NCBI RefSeq assembly: GCF_016741855.1
Contig: NZ_JAERRH010000016.1
Span: 108,997-172,996 of the forward strand
Reading direction: 5' to 3'
Origin: Streptomyces musisoli
GTDB lineage: Bacteria > Actinomycetota > Actinomycetes > Streptomycetales > Streptomycetaceae
DNA: 64,000 bases
Notes under the pieces: generated by a model
The model's input: only the letters and a program-made list of their open reading frames with translations
Databases searched by the model: none
Told to the model about the DNA's origin: nothing
Shown here: in pieces, positions 58,530 to 64,000 of the stretch
How the letters are laid out: each line of letters opens with the position of its first letter
Numbering within the stretch: the stretch's first letter is position 1
Position numbers and translations under genes: made by a program

Positions 58530-58985
58530 CTAGGAAGCGTCCCGGGCGGCGTCCAGGCGGCCGACGCGGGCCACGTTCTGCCGGTCCTCGGGGTCCTGGC
58601 TGGGCTCGGCCGCGAACCAGGCGTCGAGGATCTCCTTCAGCACCGGTTCGGAGGTCAGCCTGAGACTCAGCGCGAGGACGTTGGCGTCGTTCCAGCGACG
58701 TGCGCCGTCGGCCGTGGCGGCGTCCGTGCACAGCGCCGCGCGGACGCCGGGCACCTTGTTGGCCGCGATGGAGGCGCCGGTGCCGGTCCAGCAGCACACC
58801 ACCGCCTGGTCGGCCGCCCCCTCCGTCACCTCCCGGGCGGCGGCCTCCGAACAGACCGCCCACCGCGCGTCGGCGCCGGGCCGCAGCGCGCCGTGCTCCC
58901 GGACGTCGTGGCCACGGCGCCGCAGTTCCGCCACCAGGAGGCGGGCGACGGGTTCGTCCATGTCGGAGGAGACGGAGATCCGCAT
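58530..58985 (-). CDS. RpiB/LacA/LacB-family protein lacking key histidines
   Basis: 151 residues from ATG 58985. The sugar-phosphate isomerase fold is evident: MRISVSSDMDEPVARLLVAELRRRGHDV, VVCCWTGTGASIAANKVPGVRAALCTDA and RRWNDANVLALSLRL. The base Cys (VCCWTGTG) and phosphate loop are kept. The SDHAG His is Met (SSDMDE) and the HNDAN His is Trp (RWNDAN), so ordinary ribose 5-phosphate isomerase chemistry is doubtful. It may isomerise a different sugar or bind it only. There is no obvious ribosome site. Confidence 0.8.
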   Translation of the reverse strand: MRISVSSDMDEPVARLLVAELRRRGHDVREHGALRPGADARWAVCSEAAAREVTEGAADQAVVCCWTGTGASIAANKVPGVRAALCTDAATADGARRWNDANVLALSLRLTSEPVLKEILDAWFAAEPSQDPEDRQNVARVGRLDAARDAS

Positions 58986-59090
58986 GTCGGGAGCGTAGCG
59001 CCTGCCCCGCGGCCGCCGGGACACCCCCGGCCGCCGAGGCGCGCGGTGCACGGCACCCGGTACTCCCGGCGCACGACACCCGCCATCCAT

Positions 59091-59239
59091 CCGGCATCCG
59101 AACCGGCGCTCTCGGTAGCTCCCGTCCCGGCACACGGCATCCGGCATCCGGCCCGGCGCTCTCGATACCTCCCGTCCCGGCACACAGCAGCCGGCATCCG
59201 GCCGGCGCTCTCGGTACTTCCTCCTGGCACCTGGCGAAC
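59091..59239. repeat. 50-bp tandem repeat, three units
   Basis: Units starting ccggcatccg at 59091, 59141 and 59191 (ccggcatccgaaccggcgct, ctcggtagctcccgtcccgg, cacacggcat) differ at a few positions; the third decays at its end. Shorter echoes extend from about 59040 to 59300. Non-coding, between the RpiB-like gene and a small gene. Confidence 0.9.
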
Positions 59240-59370
59240 GGCACACCCGGGGTCACCCGGGAACGCGGGCGAACGGCGCACCCGTCATACCCGCACACCC
59301 CGCACATGGCGAACGGCCCGTGCGGGCCGTTCGGTAGGGCGTTGCGCCCGGTCGAGGGGGCCGTCGACAG

Positions 59371-59507
59371 ATCACGGTGGTCGACGGGACCACAGTGGTC
59401 GACGAATCACGGTGGTCGACGGATCACGGTGGTCGACGGATCACGGTGGTCGACGGATCACGGTGGTCGACGGATCACGGTGGTCGACGGATCACGGTGG
59501 TCGGCGG
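59371..59507. repeat. 17-bp tandem repeat 'atcacggtggtcgacgg', eight units
   Basis: Six exact or one-mismatch copies run head to tail from 59406 to 59507, preceded by a 17-bp variant (59389) and an 18-bp copy (59371). Each unit holds the palindrome gtcgac. The array stops two bases before the stop codon of the small minus-strand gene. With period 17 it cycles all three frames and is not coding. Confidence 0.95.
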
Positions 59508-59508
59508 A

Positions 59509-59703
59509 TCAGGGATGGTCGGGCTGCTGGGCCGGCGGCACCCCTCCGCCCTCTCCCCCGCCCTTGGCGCCCTTGTCCGAGCCGTGCGGGCGGGCACCCG
59601 CGCCGTGGTCGGGCCTCTGGCGGGCCTTCAGCTCGCCGCTGTCCTGCGGGGTGGCGCCTCCCTTGTCACTGCGCCGCTGTTCGGGCTGCTGCGGATTGGA
59701 CAT
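59509..59703 (-). CDS. Small hydrophilic disordered protein
   Basis: 64 residues from ATG 59703, which has a very good GGAGGGAG site. The protein is Gly/Gln/Lys/Pro-rich (MSNPQQPEQRRSDKGGATPQ, GSDKGAKGGGEGGG), with no hydrophobic core, membrane segment or Cys. I do not recognise a family; similar small charged disordered proteins are common in streptomycetes. Its stop lies against the 17-bp minisatellite, so the C-terminus may vary between strains. Confidence 0.6.
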   Translation of the reverse strand: MSNPQQPEQRRSDKGGATPQDSGELKARQRPDHGAGARPHGSDKGAKGGGEGGGVPPAQQPDHP

Positions 59704-59857
59704 GCGCCGGACTCCCTCCGGGTGGTGCGTGCTACGTGCGGGGTCCGGGTTCCCAGGGCGGCGCGGGTGACGCACGCCGCCGGCGGATCCGCTCTCGGCG
59801 GCCGGCGGATCCGCTCACGGCGCGGCCGGGTGGCCCGGGGTGACCGGGCGGTCCGGC

Positions 59858-61108
59858 TCACCGTGCCGAGCGGGTCAGCACCCGGTGGAGGTGTTCGAGG
59901 GCGTCCAGGAGCACCGAGCGGTGGTACCAGCTCATCCAGGCCGCCGTGTCCGAGGCCAGCAGGGCGAACGCCTCGGTCTGCGCGGCCGTCGGCAGGTGGC
60001 CGGCGTCGGGCCAGTGCACGGTGATCACGCCGGTGCAGCAGCCGGAGGAGGAGAGCACCGGGACGCTGTGGACGGCACGGGTACCGGTGGTCAGCAGGAC
60101 GCGGCGGCAGTCGTCGGAGAGCAGCGTGTCGGTGGCGACGTCGGCGACGCCCACCTGGCGGCCCCGGGTGCGGGCCGCCGCGTCGGCGGTGCCGTCGCCC
60201 CGGCCGCGTACGAGGTGGTCCAGGAAAGTGTCCGCGCAGCCGTAGTGGGTCTCCAGCATCAGGGCGTTCACGGCCGGGTCCACGCACTGCACGTACCCGG
60301 CGGGCGCCCGGCCGATGGCCAGTGCCTCGTTCAGGACGGCGTCGATCATCTGCCGCCGGTAGCGGGGGTCACGGCCGCCGCGGGCCAGGATCCGCAGCTG
60401 CGGCACGGGCAGGCAGCGGCGGCCCGGGAACCACACCTCGCCGCTCGGGGGCCGGGCCACCACCACGGCCGAGACGAGGACGCGCAGCGGCACGTTGAAC
60501 CGCTGCGAGACCTCGCGCAGCACCCGGAAGGCGCTGCCGGAGTCCGGCAGACCGTAGCGGACCATGAGCGCGCCCTGCGCCATGCCGATCACCGGCGCGG
60601 TGCGCACCCGGGCGCGCAGCGCGCGGACCTCCTTGGCCAGGTCCTCGTAGGAGGGGCGCAGCGGGTCCGCCATCTGCGACCGCCAGGCGGGCAGCTCCTC
60701 CACCCGGGAGGTGGCGCGGGCCAGCTCGTGCAGCGCCTCGTCGAGGGTGGCGTACAGCCGGACGCCGGTCAGACGGGCCAGGTGCACCGCCTCGCGCACC
60801 CCGGGCCGGGCGCGGACGATGATCAGGTCCGGGCGTCCGGTGCGGGTCCGGGTCGTCTCGCTGAGCGTGCGCAGCACGGCGGCGCCGCCGAGCTGCACAT
60901 GGGCCATGTCGAGCACGGGGCGCAGTCCGGCGCGGTCCGCCTGTTCCAGGTGGCCGCGCAGTTCGTCCGACCAGGCCTGTACGCCGTCGGCGTCGAGGCT
61001 GCCGGACATGCGCAACAGCAGGGCGCCCTCCGCGGGCAGGCCCTCCACGACGGAGGACTCGATGACGAGGGGGGCCGGTGCGGCCGACCGGCCGGAAGAG
61101 GGTTTCAT
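59858..61108 (-). CDS. STAS-ANTAR-GAF signalling protein
   Basis: 416 residues from ATG 61108. Residues about 12-125 are a STAS-like domain (ALLLRMSGSLDADGVQAWSDEL, VLDMAHVQLGGAAVLRTLSE) in which the usual phospho-Ser DSSG is replaced by LGGAA. Residues about 140-205 form an ANTAR RNA-binding helix set (LAKEVRALRARVRTAPVIGMAQGALMVRYG, FRVLREVSQRFNVPLR). Residues about 230-405 are a GAF domain (QMIDAVLNEALAIGRAPAGYVQCVD, GCADTFLDHLV, VITVHWPDAGHL). ANTAR proteins bind nascent RNA hairpins to stop termination. Combination with STAS links it to the STAS/SpoIIE phosphatase network. Confidence 0.8.
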   Translation of the reverse strand: MKPSSGRSAAPAPLVIESSVVEGLPAEGALLLRMSGSLDADGVQAWSDELRGHLEQADRAGLRPVLDMAHVQLGGAAVLRTLSETTRTRTGRPDLIIVRARPGVREAVHLARLTGVRLYATLDEALHELARATSRVEELPAWRSQMADPLRPSYEDLAKEVRALRARVRTAPVIGMAQGALMVRYGLPDSGSAFRVLREVSQRFNVPLRVLVSAVVVARPPSGEVWFPGRRCLPVPQLRILARGGRDPRYRRQMIDAVLNEALAIGRAPAGYVQCVDPAVNALMLETHYGCADTFLDHLVRGRGDGTADAAARTRGRQVGVADVATDTLLSDDCRRVLLTTGTRAVHSVPVLSSSGCCTGVITVHWPDAGHLPTAAQTEAFALLASDTAAWMSWYHRSVLLDALEHLHRVLTRSAR

Positions 61109-61304
61109 CGCATCACCCAGACAGGACGTTCCCGAAGAAGTGGCTCGGCCCCTTCCCGACCTTGGCACCACTTTGCACGGTAGGTGCCCCGCCCTCAACC
61201 GCGCCATCCACCGCGCCGACGGGGTCGGCGGGTCCGGCGGCCGCGGGCCGGGGCGATCGGACCGCACACGCGACGGTCCCCGGGCCCGGCTGGTCCGGCG
61301 GTCG

Positions 61305-61751
61305 CTAGCCGGGTCCGCCGGGGTGGGCGCGCGTCGGTCCCCGGTCCGCCAGGGCCCGCAGGGCGGAGTCCAGGGAGGCGTGCACCCGGAGCCCCGGCAG
61401 ACCGGCCGCGGTCAGGGGCTCCCGCACGTGCGGCCGGGGCTGTACGACGGTCAGCGCGCGGCCGGAGCGGGCGAGGTCCCCGGTCGCCCGGCCCAGGAGG
61501 TCCGCGGCGGGGCAGGCGAGATACACCTCGGTCAGGTCCAGCAGGGGGTGGTCGCCGGTCCGGCCGGCGTCCGCGAGGTGCTCGGCGAGGGCCTCGGCGA
61601 ACCGCCCTGCGTTGGACGCGTCGACCGTGCCCCGTGCCGTCAGGACGCTGATTCCGCCGAGTCCGGCGCGGTGCTCGTGCACGGTCCGCAGCAGCAGTGG
61701 GGCGGGGCCGCCGGGGTGGACGCGGGAGGGGGACGGCTGACCGGTTTCCAT
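61305..61751 (-). CDS. STAS-domain protein with non-canonical phosphosite
   Basis: 148 residues from ATG 61751 (AGGAAG). The STAS fold is seen in ISVLTARGTVDASNAGRFAEALAEHL, HPLLDLTEVYLACPAADLLGRA and ALTVVQPRPHVREPLTAAGL. In anti-sigma antagonists the loop after the second strand carries a phosphorylated Ser (DSSG); here it is ACPAA. It therefore cannot follow the normal kinase/phosphatase switch and may bind its partner constitutively. It lies downstream of the glycosyltransferase pair and upstream of the STAS-ANTAR gene on the same strand. Confidence 0.78.
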   Translation of the reverse strand: METGQPSPSRVHPGGPAPLLLRTVHEHRAGLGGISVLTARGTVDASNAGRFAEALAEHLADAGRTGDHPLLDLTEVYLACPAADLLGRATGDLARSGRALTVVQPRPHVREPLTAAGLPGLRVHASLDSALRALADRGPTRAHPGGPG

Positions 61752-61878
61752 GGGAACGGGCTTCCTGGGACGCGGGAGGAAGGGTCGGCCGGCCGCTTCT
61801 TGACCGGGGGTTCACTGTGCCCCCACCTGGATGCCGGATGCAACGACGTCTCCGGGGCGTGTCGTGATGCCGGGAAAG

Positions 61879-62805
61879 TCAGCCGACGTACCGCCGAGCG
61901 GGTGAGTCCCGGCGTGCCCGTTCCAGCGCGGCCAGCCGCCGTTCCAGCTCCCGCGGTACGGGGTCGCGCTGGCGCAGGACCCATGGCAGCCCGGCGGTGG
62001 CGTGCGCGAAGGCACGGGCGGAGGCGATGTCCCGGGGCACGGTCCGGATGAGGTGCCCGGTGCGGCGCAGCGCCGGCAGCAGCGGGCGGCGCAGCCAGGT
62101 GAACCACAGGGTGTTGCGCAGCCCGAGTACGCGGCGGGCCGTGCTGTCGCGGAGCCGTGAGGCGTGGTGGTGGACGGTGAGTTCCTCCGCGTAGGCGAGC
62201 CACCAGCCCTGGCGCAGCAGGTCGCAGGCGAGCAGTTCCTCCTCGCCGCCGAGCCACAGGCCGGGATGGAAGCCGCCGCCGGCCCGGAATGCCTCGGTGC
62301 GCAGCACGGTGGCGGCAGCGAGGAAGGAGCCCAGGGCGGGCCCGGGCAGCCAGTCGGGGCCGGGCAGCGGAGACTCGCGCAGCTCGCGCACCACCGGGTC
62401 CTCGGTGCCGGCTGGTTCGACGAGGATCCGCGCGGTGACGGCCGCGAGCCGGGGCCGGGCGTCCAGCAGGTCGGCGGCGCGGCCGAGGCTGCCAGGTTCC
62501 CACCAGGTGTCGTCGTCGCAGAAGGCGACGTAGGGCGTGCGCACCCGCTGGACGGCCAGGTTGCGGCCGACGGCACCCAGATTGCGGCCGGGCCGCAGCA
62601 GGGTCATGCCGGGGAAGTGCCGGGCGACCGCCTCGGCGGTGCCGTCGGTGGAGGCGTTGTCCGTGACGATCACCGACGGACGTTCGGGCAGCCGGCACAG
62701 CAGCCCGAGGGTGTGCAGCAGCTCGTCGCGGCGATTGTGGGTGATCAGGACGACGGTCGTACGGTCGTCGGGGCCGGTCCGGACACCGGGGGTGGTTCGG
62801 GTCAT
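61879..62805 (-). CDS. Family 2 glycosyltransferase
   Basis: 308 residues from ATG 62805, overlapping the upstream gene by ATGA. GT-A fold: TTVVLITHNRRDELLHTL, VIVTDNASTDGTAEAVARHFP (nucleotide-sugar site), YVAFCDDDTWWEPGSLGRAADLL (DDD metal site) and HPGLWLGGEEELLACDLLRQGW (acceptor/base region). The C-terminal helices (LWFTWLRRPLLPALRRTGHLIR) look membrane-peripheral. It is a close relative of the next gene, so the pair arose by duplication. Rhamnosyl or similar transfer to a surface glycan or glycolipid is likely; the acceptor is unknown. Confidence 0.88.
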   Translation of the reverse strand: MTRTTPGVRTGPDDRTTVVLITHNRRDELLHTLGLLCRLPERPSVIVTDNASTDGTAEAVARHFPGMTLLRPGRNLGAVGRNLAVQRVRTPYVAFCDDDTWWEPGSLGRAADLLDARPRLAAVTARILVEPAGTEDPVVRELRESPLPGPDWLPGPALGSFLAAATVLRTEAFRAGGGFHPGLWLGGEEELLACDLLRQGWWLAYAEELTVHHHASRLRDSTARRVLGLRNTLWFTWLRRPLLPALRRTGHLIRTVPRDIASARAFAHATAGLPWVLRQRDPVPRELERRLAALERARRDSPARRYVG

Positions 62806-63743
62806 CGGTCTGTGCCTGGCGTGGGGCGTCCGGCCGCCTCGCGGTCGAGCAGGCGGGCAGCGTGTTCGACGTGCGGGGGCAGTGGCCGGCGACGGGCCAC
62901 GGCGGCCGGGAACCGGGCGATGGTCTCCCTCAAAGCCCGGCGCGCGCCGGGGCGGCCGGCCGCGGCCGCCAGCGCGAGGTCGGTGCCGGCGCGCAGGGCG
63001 ACCGGCCAGGGACGGCGCAGGCAGGTGGTGAGCACGTGATTGCGCCGGACGAGGAAGGAGCGGCCGGTGCGGCCGTGATCCTCGGGGTGGTGGCGGGCGC
63101 GCAGAGCGGGCACGTAGGCGACACCCCAGCCCGCGGCGGCCAGGTCGTAGGCGAGCAGGGTCTCCTCGCCGCCGAAGAAGAGCAGCGGGTGGTAGCCGCC
63201 GGCGGAGAGGAACGCGTCCCGGCGGACCACACAGGCGCAGCCGAGGAAACCGAGGACCGGGCGGCCCGGCAGGTCCGGCTCGGACGGCAGGGGGGAGGCG
63301 GCGAGCACGGCGTTGAGCGGATCGTCCGCGGCCTCGTCACCGACCAGGGTGCGGGCGGCTAGCAGGCCGAGCCGGGGATGCCGGTCGAGGAGGTCGGCGG
63401 CGCGGGCGAGGCTGCCCGGGTCCCACCAGGAGTCGTCGTCGCTGAAGGCGACGTAGGGGGTGCGGGCGTGCCGCACGGCCAGATTGCGGCCGAGGGCTCC
63501 GGTGTTTCCGGCGGGCCGCAGCAGGCGGGTGATCGCCGGATGTCCGGCGACGGTTCGGCGGGTGGTGTCGTGCCGGGAGTTGTCGACCAGGATGACCGGC
63601 GGCCGTTCGGGCAGGGCGGCCAGCGCGTCCAGGGTGCGCAGGAGGCTGGCGATGCGGTCGCGGGTGATGACGGCGACGGTGATCCGGGGGTCACCCGGAA
63701 CGGAGGGCCGGCGGGTGCTGCGGGAGGCGTGCTCAGTGGCCAT
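62802..63743 (-). CDS. Family 2 glycosyltransferase (paralogue of the neighbouring gene)
   Basis: 313 residues; ATG 63743 is chosen for its GGAGG site, although the frame stays open upstream through a repeat array. Motifs mirror its neighbour: ITVAVITRDRIASLLRTLDAL, VILVDNSRHDTTRRTVAGHP, YVAFSDDDSWWDPGSLARAADLL and HPLLFFGGEETLLAYDLAAAGW. The DNASTDG motif is DNSRHDT, so donor preference may differ. Translation is coupled to the downstream paralogue (ATGA), pointing to two consecutive sugar additions on one glycan. Confidence 0.88.
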   Translation of the reverse strand: MATEHASRSTRRPSVPGDPRITVAVITRDRIASLLRTLDALAALPERPPVILVDNSRHDTTRRTVAGHPAITRLLRPAGNTGALGRNLAVRHARTPYVAFSDDDSWWDPGSLARAADLLDRHPRLGLLAARTLVGDEAADDPLNAVLAASPLPSEPDLPGRPVLGFLGCACVVRRDAFLSAGGYHPLLFFGGEETLLAYDLAAAGWGVAYVPALRARHHPEDHGRTGRSFLVRRNHVLTTCLRRPWPVALRAGTDLALAAAAGRPGARRALRETIARFPAAVARRRPLPPHVEHAARLLDREAAGRPTPGTDR

Positions 63744-64000
63744 GCGCCACCTCCGGCCCGGTGAGCCGACACGTGCCGCCGGAGACATGCGCGGTGGCCA
63801 TGCGCCACCCCCCGCCTGGTGACCGAACACCGCTCGGAGACATGCGCCACCCCCGGCCGGTGAACCGACGGACACCGCCGAAGACATGCTCGGCAGACGG
63901 CCCGGTGAGCCGACGCCTGCCGCTGGAGACATGCTCGGCAGACGGCCCGGTGAGCCGACGCCTGCCGCTGGAGACATGCTCAGCAGACATACGCCACCCC
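63744..64000. repeat. About 45-bp tandem repeats upstream of the glycosyltransferase operon, continuing past the window edge
   Basis: Two exact 45-bp units (gacatgctcggcagacggcc, cggtgagccgacgcctgccg, ctgga) lie at 63883-63927 and 63928-63972. A partial copy follows, and at least three degenerate copies reach back to the gene start. On the minus strand each unit begins ATGTCTCC and is open, reading MSPAAGVGSPGRLPS per unit. The array therefore offers repeated in-frame ATGs ahead of the real start. Confidence 0.9.

Noticed and set aside
59371..59507. The 17-bp array as a CRISPR
   Set aside because: Units are contiguous, with no spacers, too short for CRISPR repeats, and no cas genes are present in the window.

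Overview
The window is about 64 kb of very GC-rich DNA from an actinomycete, almost certainly a Streptomyces. The evidence is the codon use, many GTG starts with GGAGG-type ribosome binding sites, an SsgA-family sporulation protein, an NsdA-type regulator, a lone DUF397 protein, Tat and Sec secreted hydrolases, SpoIIE-type phosphatase and STAS proteins, and a DevR/OsdR-type dormancy cluster. I can support about 54 protein genes, counting two very small degenerate ones, plus two non-coding gene fragments. I see no rRNA, tRNA or CRISPR array.

Layout. 1-19.7 kb is ordinary accessory DNA: the end of a secreted peptidase, a DUF4232 protein, an asparagine synthase-like enzyme, an alpha/beta hydrolase, a baeRF3 protein, a Gfo/Idh dehydrogenase, an SsgA-like protein beside a phospholipase C gene remnant, a PAS-SpoIIE phosphatase, an NsdA-type regulator divergent from a phosphotransferase, a peptidoglycan amidase, two secreted esterases, a tandem universal stress protein (USP) and a DUF397 protein. 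19.8-32.5 kb is acyl-CoA and steroid-type catabolism. An overlapping operon (enoyl-CoA hydratase, double DUF35 protein, two thiolase-fold proteins) runs divergently from a FadD19-like ligase, in the same order as mycobacterial echA19/fadD19 and Rv3521-ltp4-ltp3. Then come an alpha/beta hydrolase, phenylacetate-CoA ligase, two more AMP-forming ligases and a nitronate monooxygenase-like flavoprotein. An identical-geometry operator, TCTGAY-N5-GTCAGA, lies in front of both the steroid-type genes and the flavoprotein operon. 32.6-38.2 kb holds a Tat-exported serine hydrolase, a phytoene desaturase-type flavoprotein, a membrane protein and a DUF2236 protein.

38.5-47.7 kb is an oxygen/redox dormancy cluster like the S. 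coelicolor OsdKR and mycobacterial DevRS regulons: a cNMP-binding protein, a CBS-BON protein, a heme-GAF-type kinase, a pyridoxamine-phosphate-oxidase-like protein, phosphoketolase, a DevR-type regulator and a USP. Four perfect GGGCC-N4-GGCCC palindromes occur in its intergenic regions. Two of the boxes sit in tandem 20 bp apart. They have the geometry of the mycobacterial DevR box, and I propose them as the regulator's binding sites. Between the regulator and phosphoketolase lie two shrunken genes, an internally deleted USP and a truncated CBS domain.

48-53.7 kb is the glyoxylate shunt: a RamB-type regulator divergent from isocitrate lyase, malate synthase and a 3-hydroxyacyl-CoA dehydrogenase, ending in a strong hairpin next to an IS481-type transposase fragment. 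54-64 kb holds an ArsR-type regulator divergent from an aldo/keto reductase, an orphan FadE26-like acyl-CoA dehydrogenase, a Cys-rich four-helix protein, small proteins, STAS/ANTAR signalling proteins and two translationally coupled GT2 glycosyltransferases. Intergenic spaces throughout carry unrelated short tandem arrays with periods of 17 to about 50 bp. Several of these begin inside the 3' end of the neighbouring gene.
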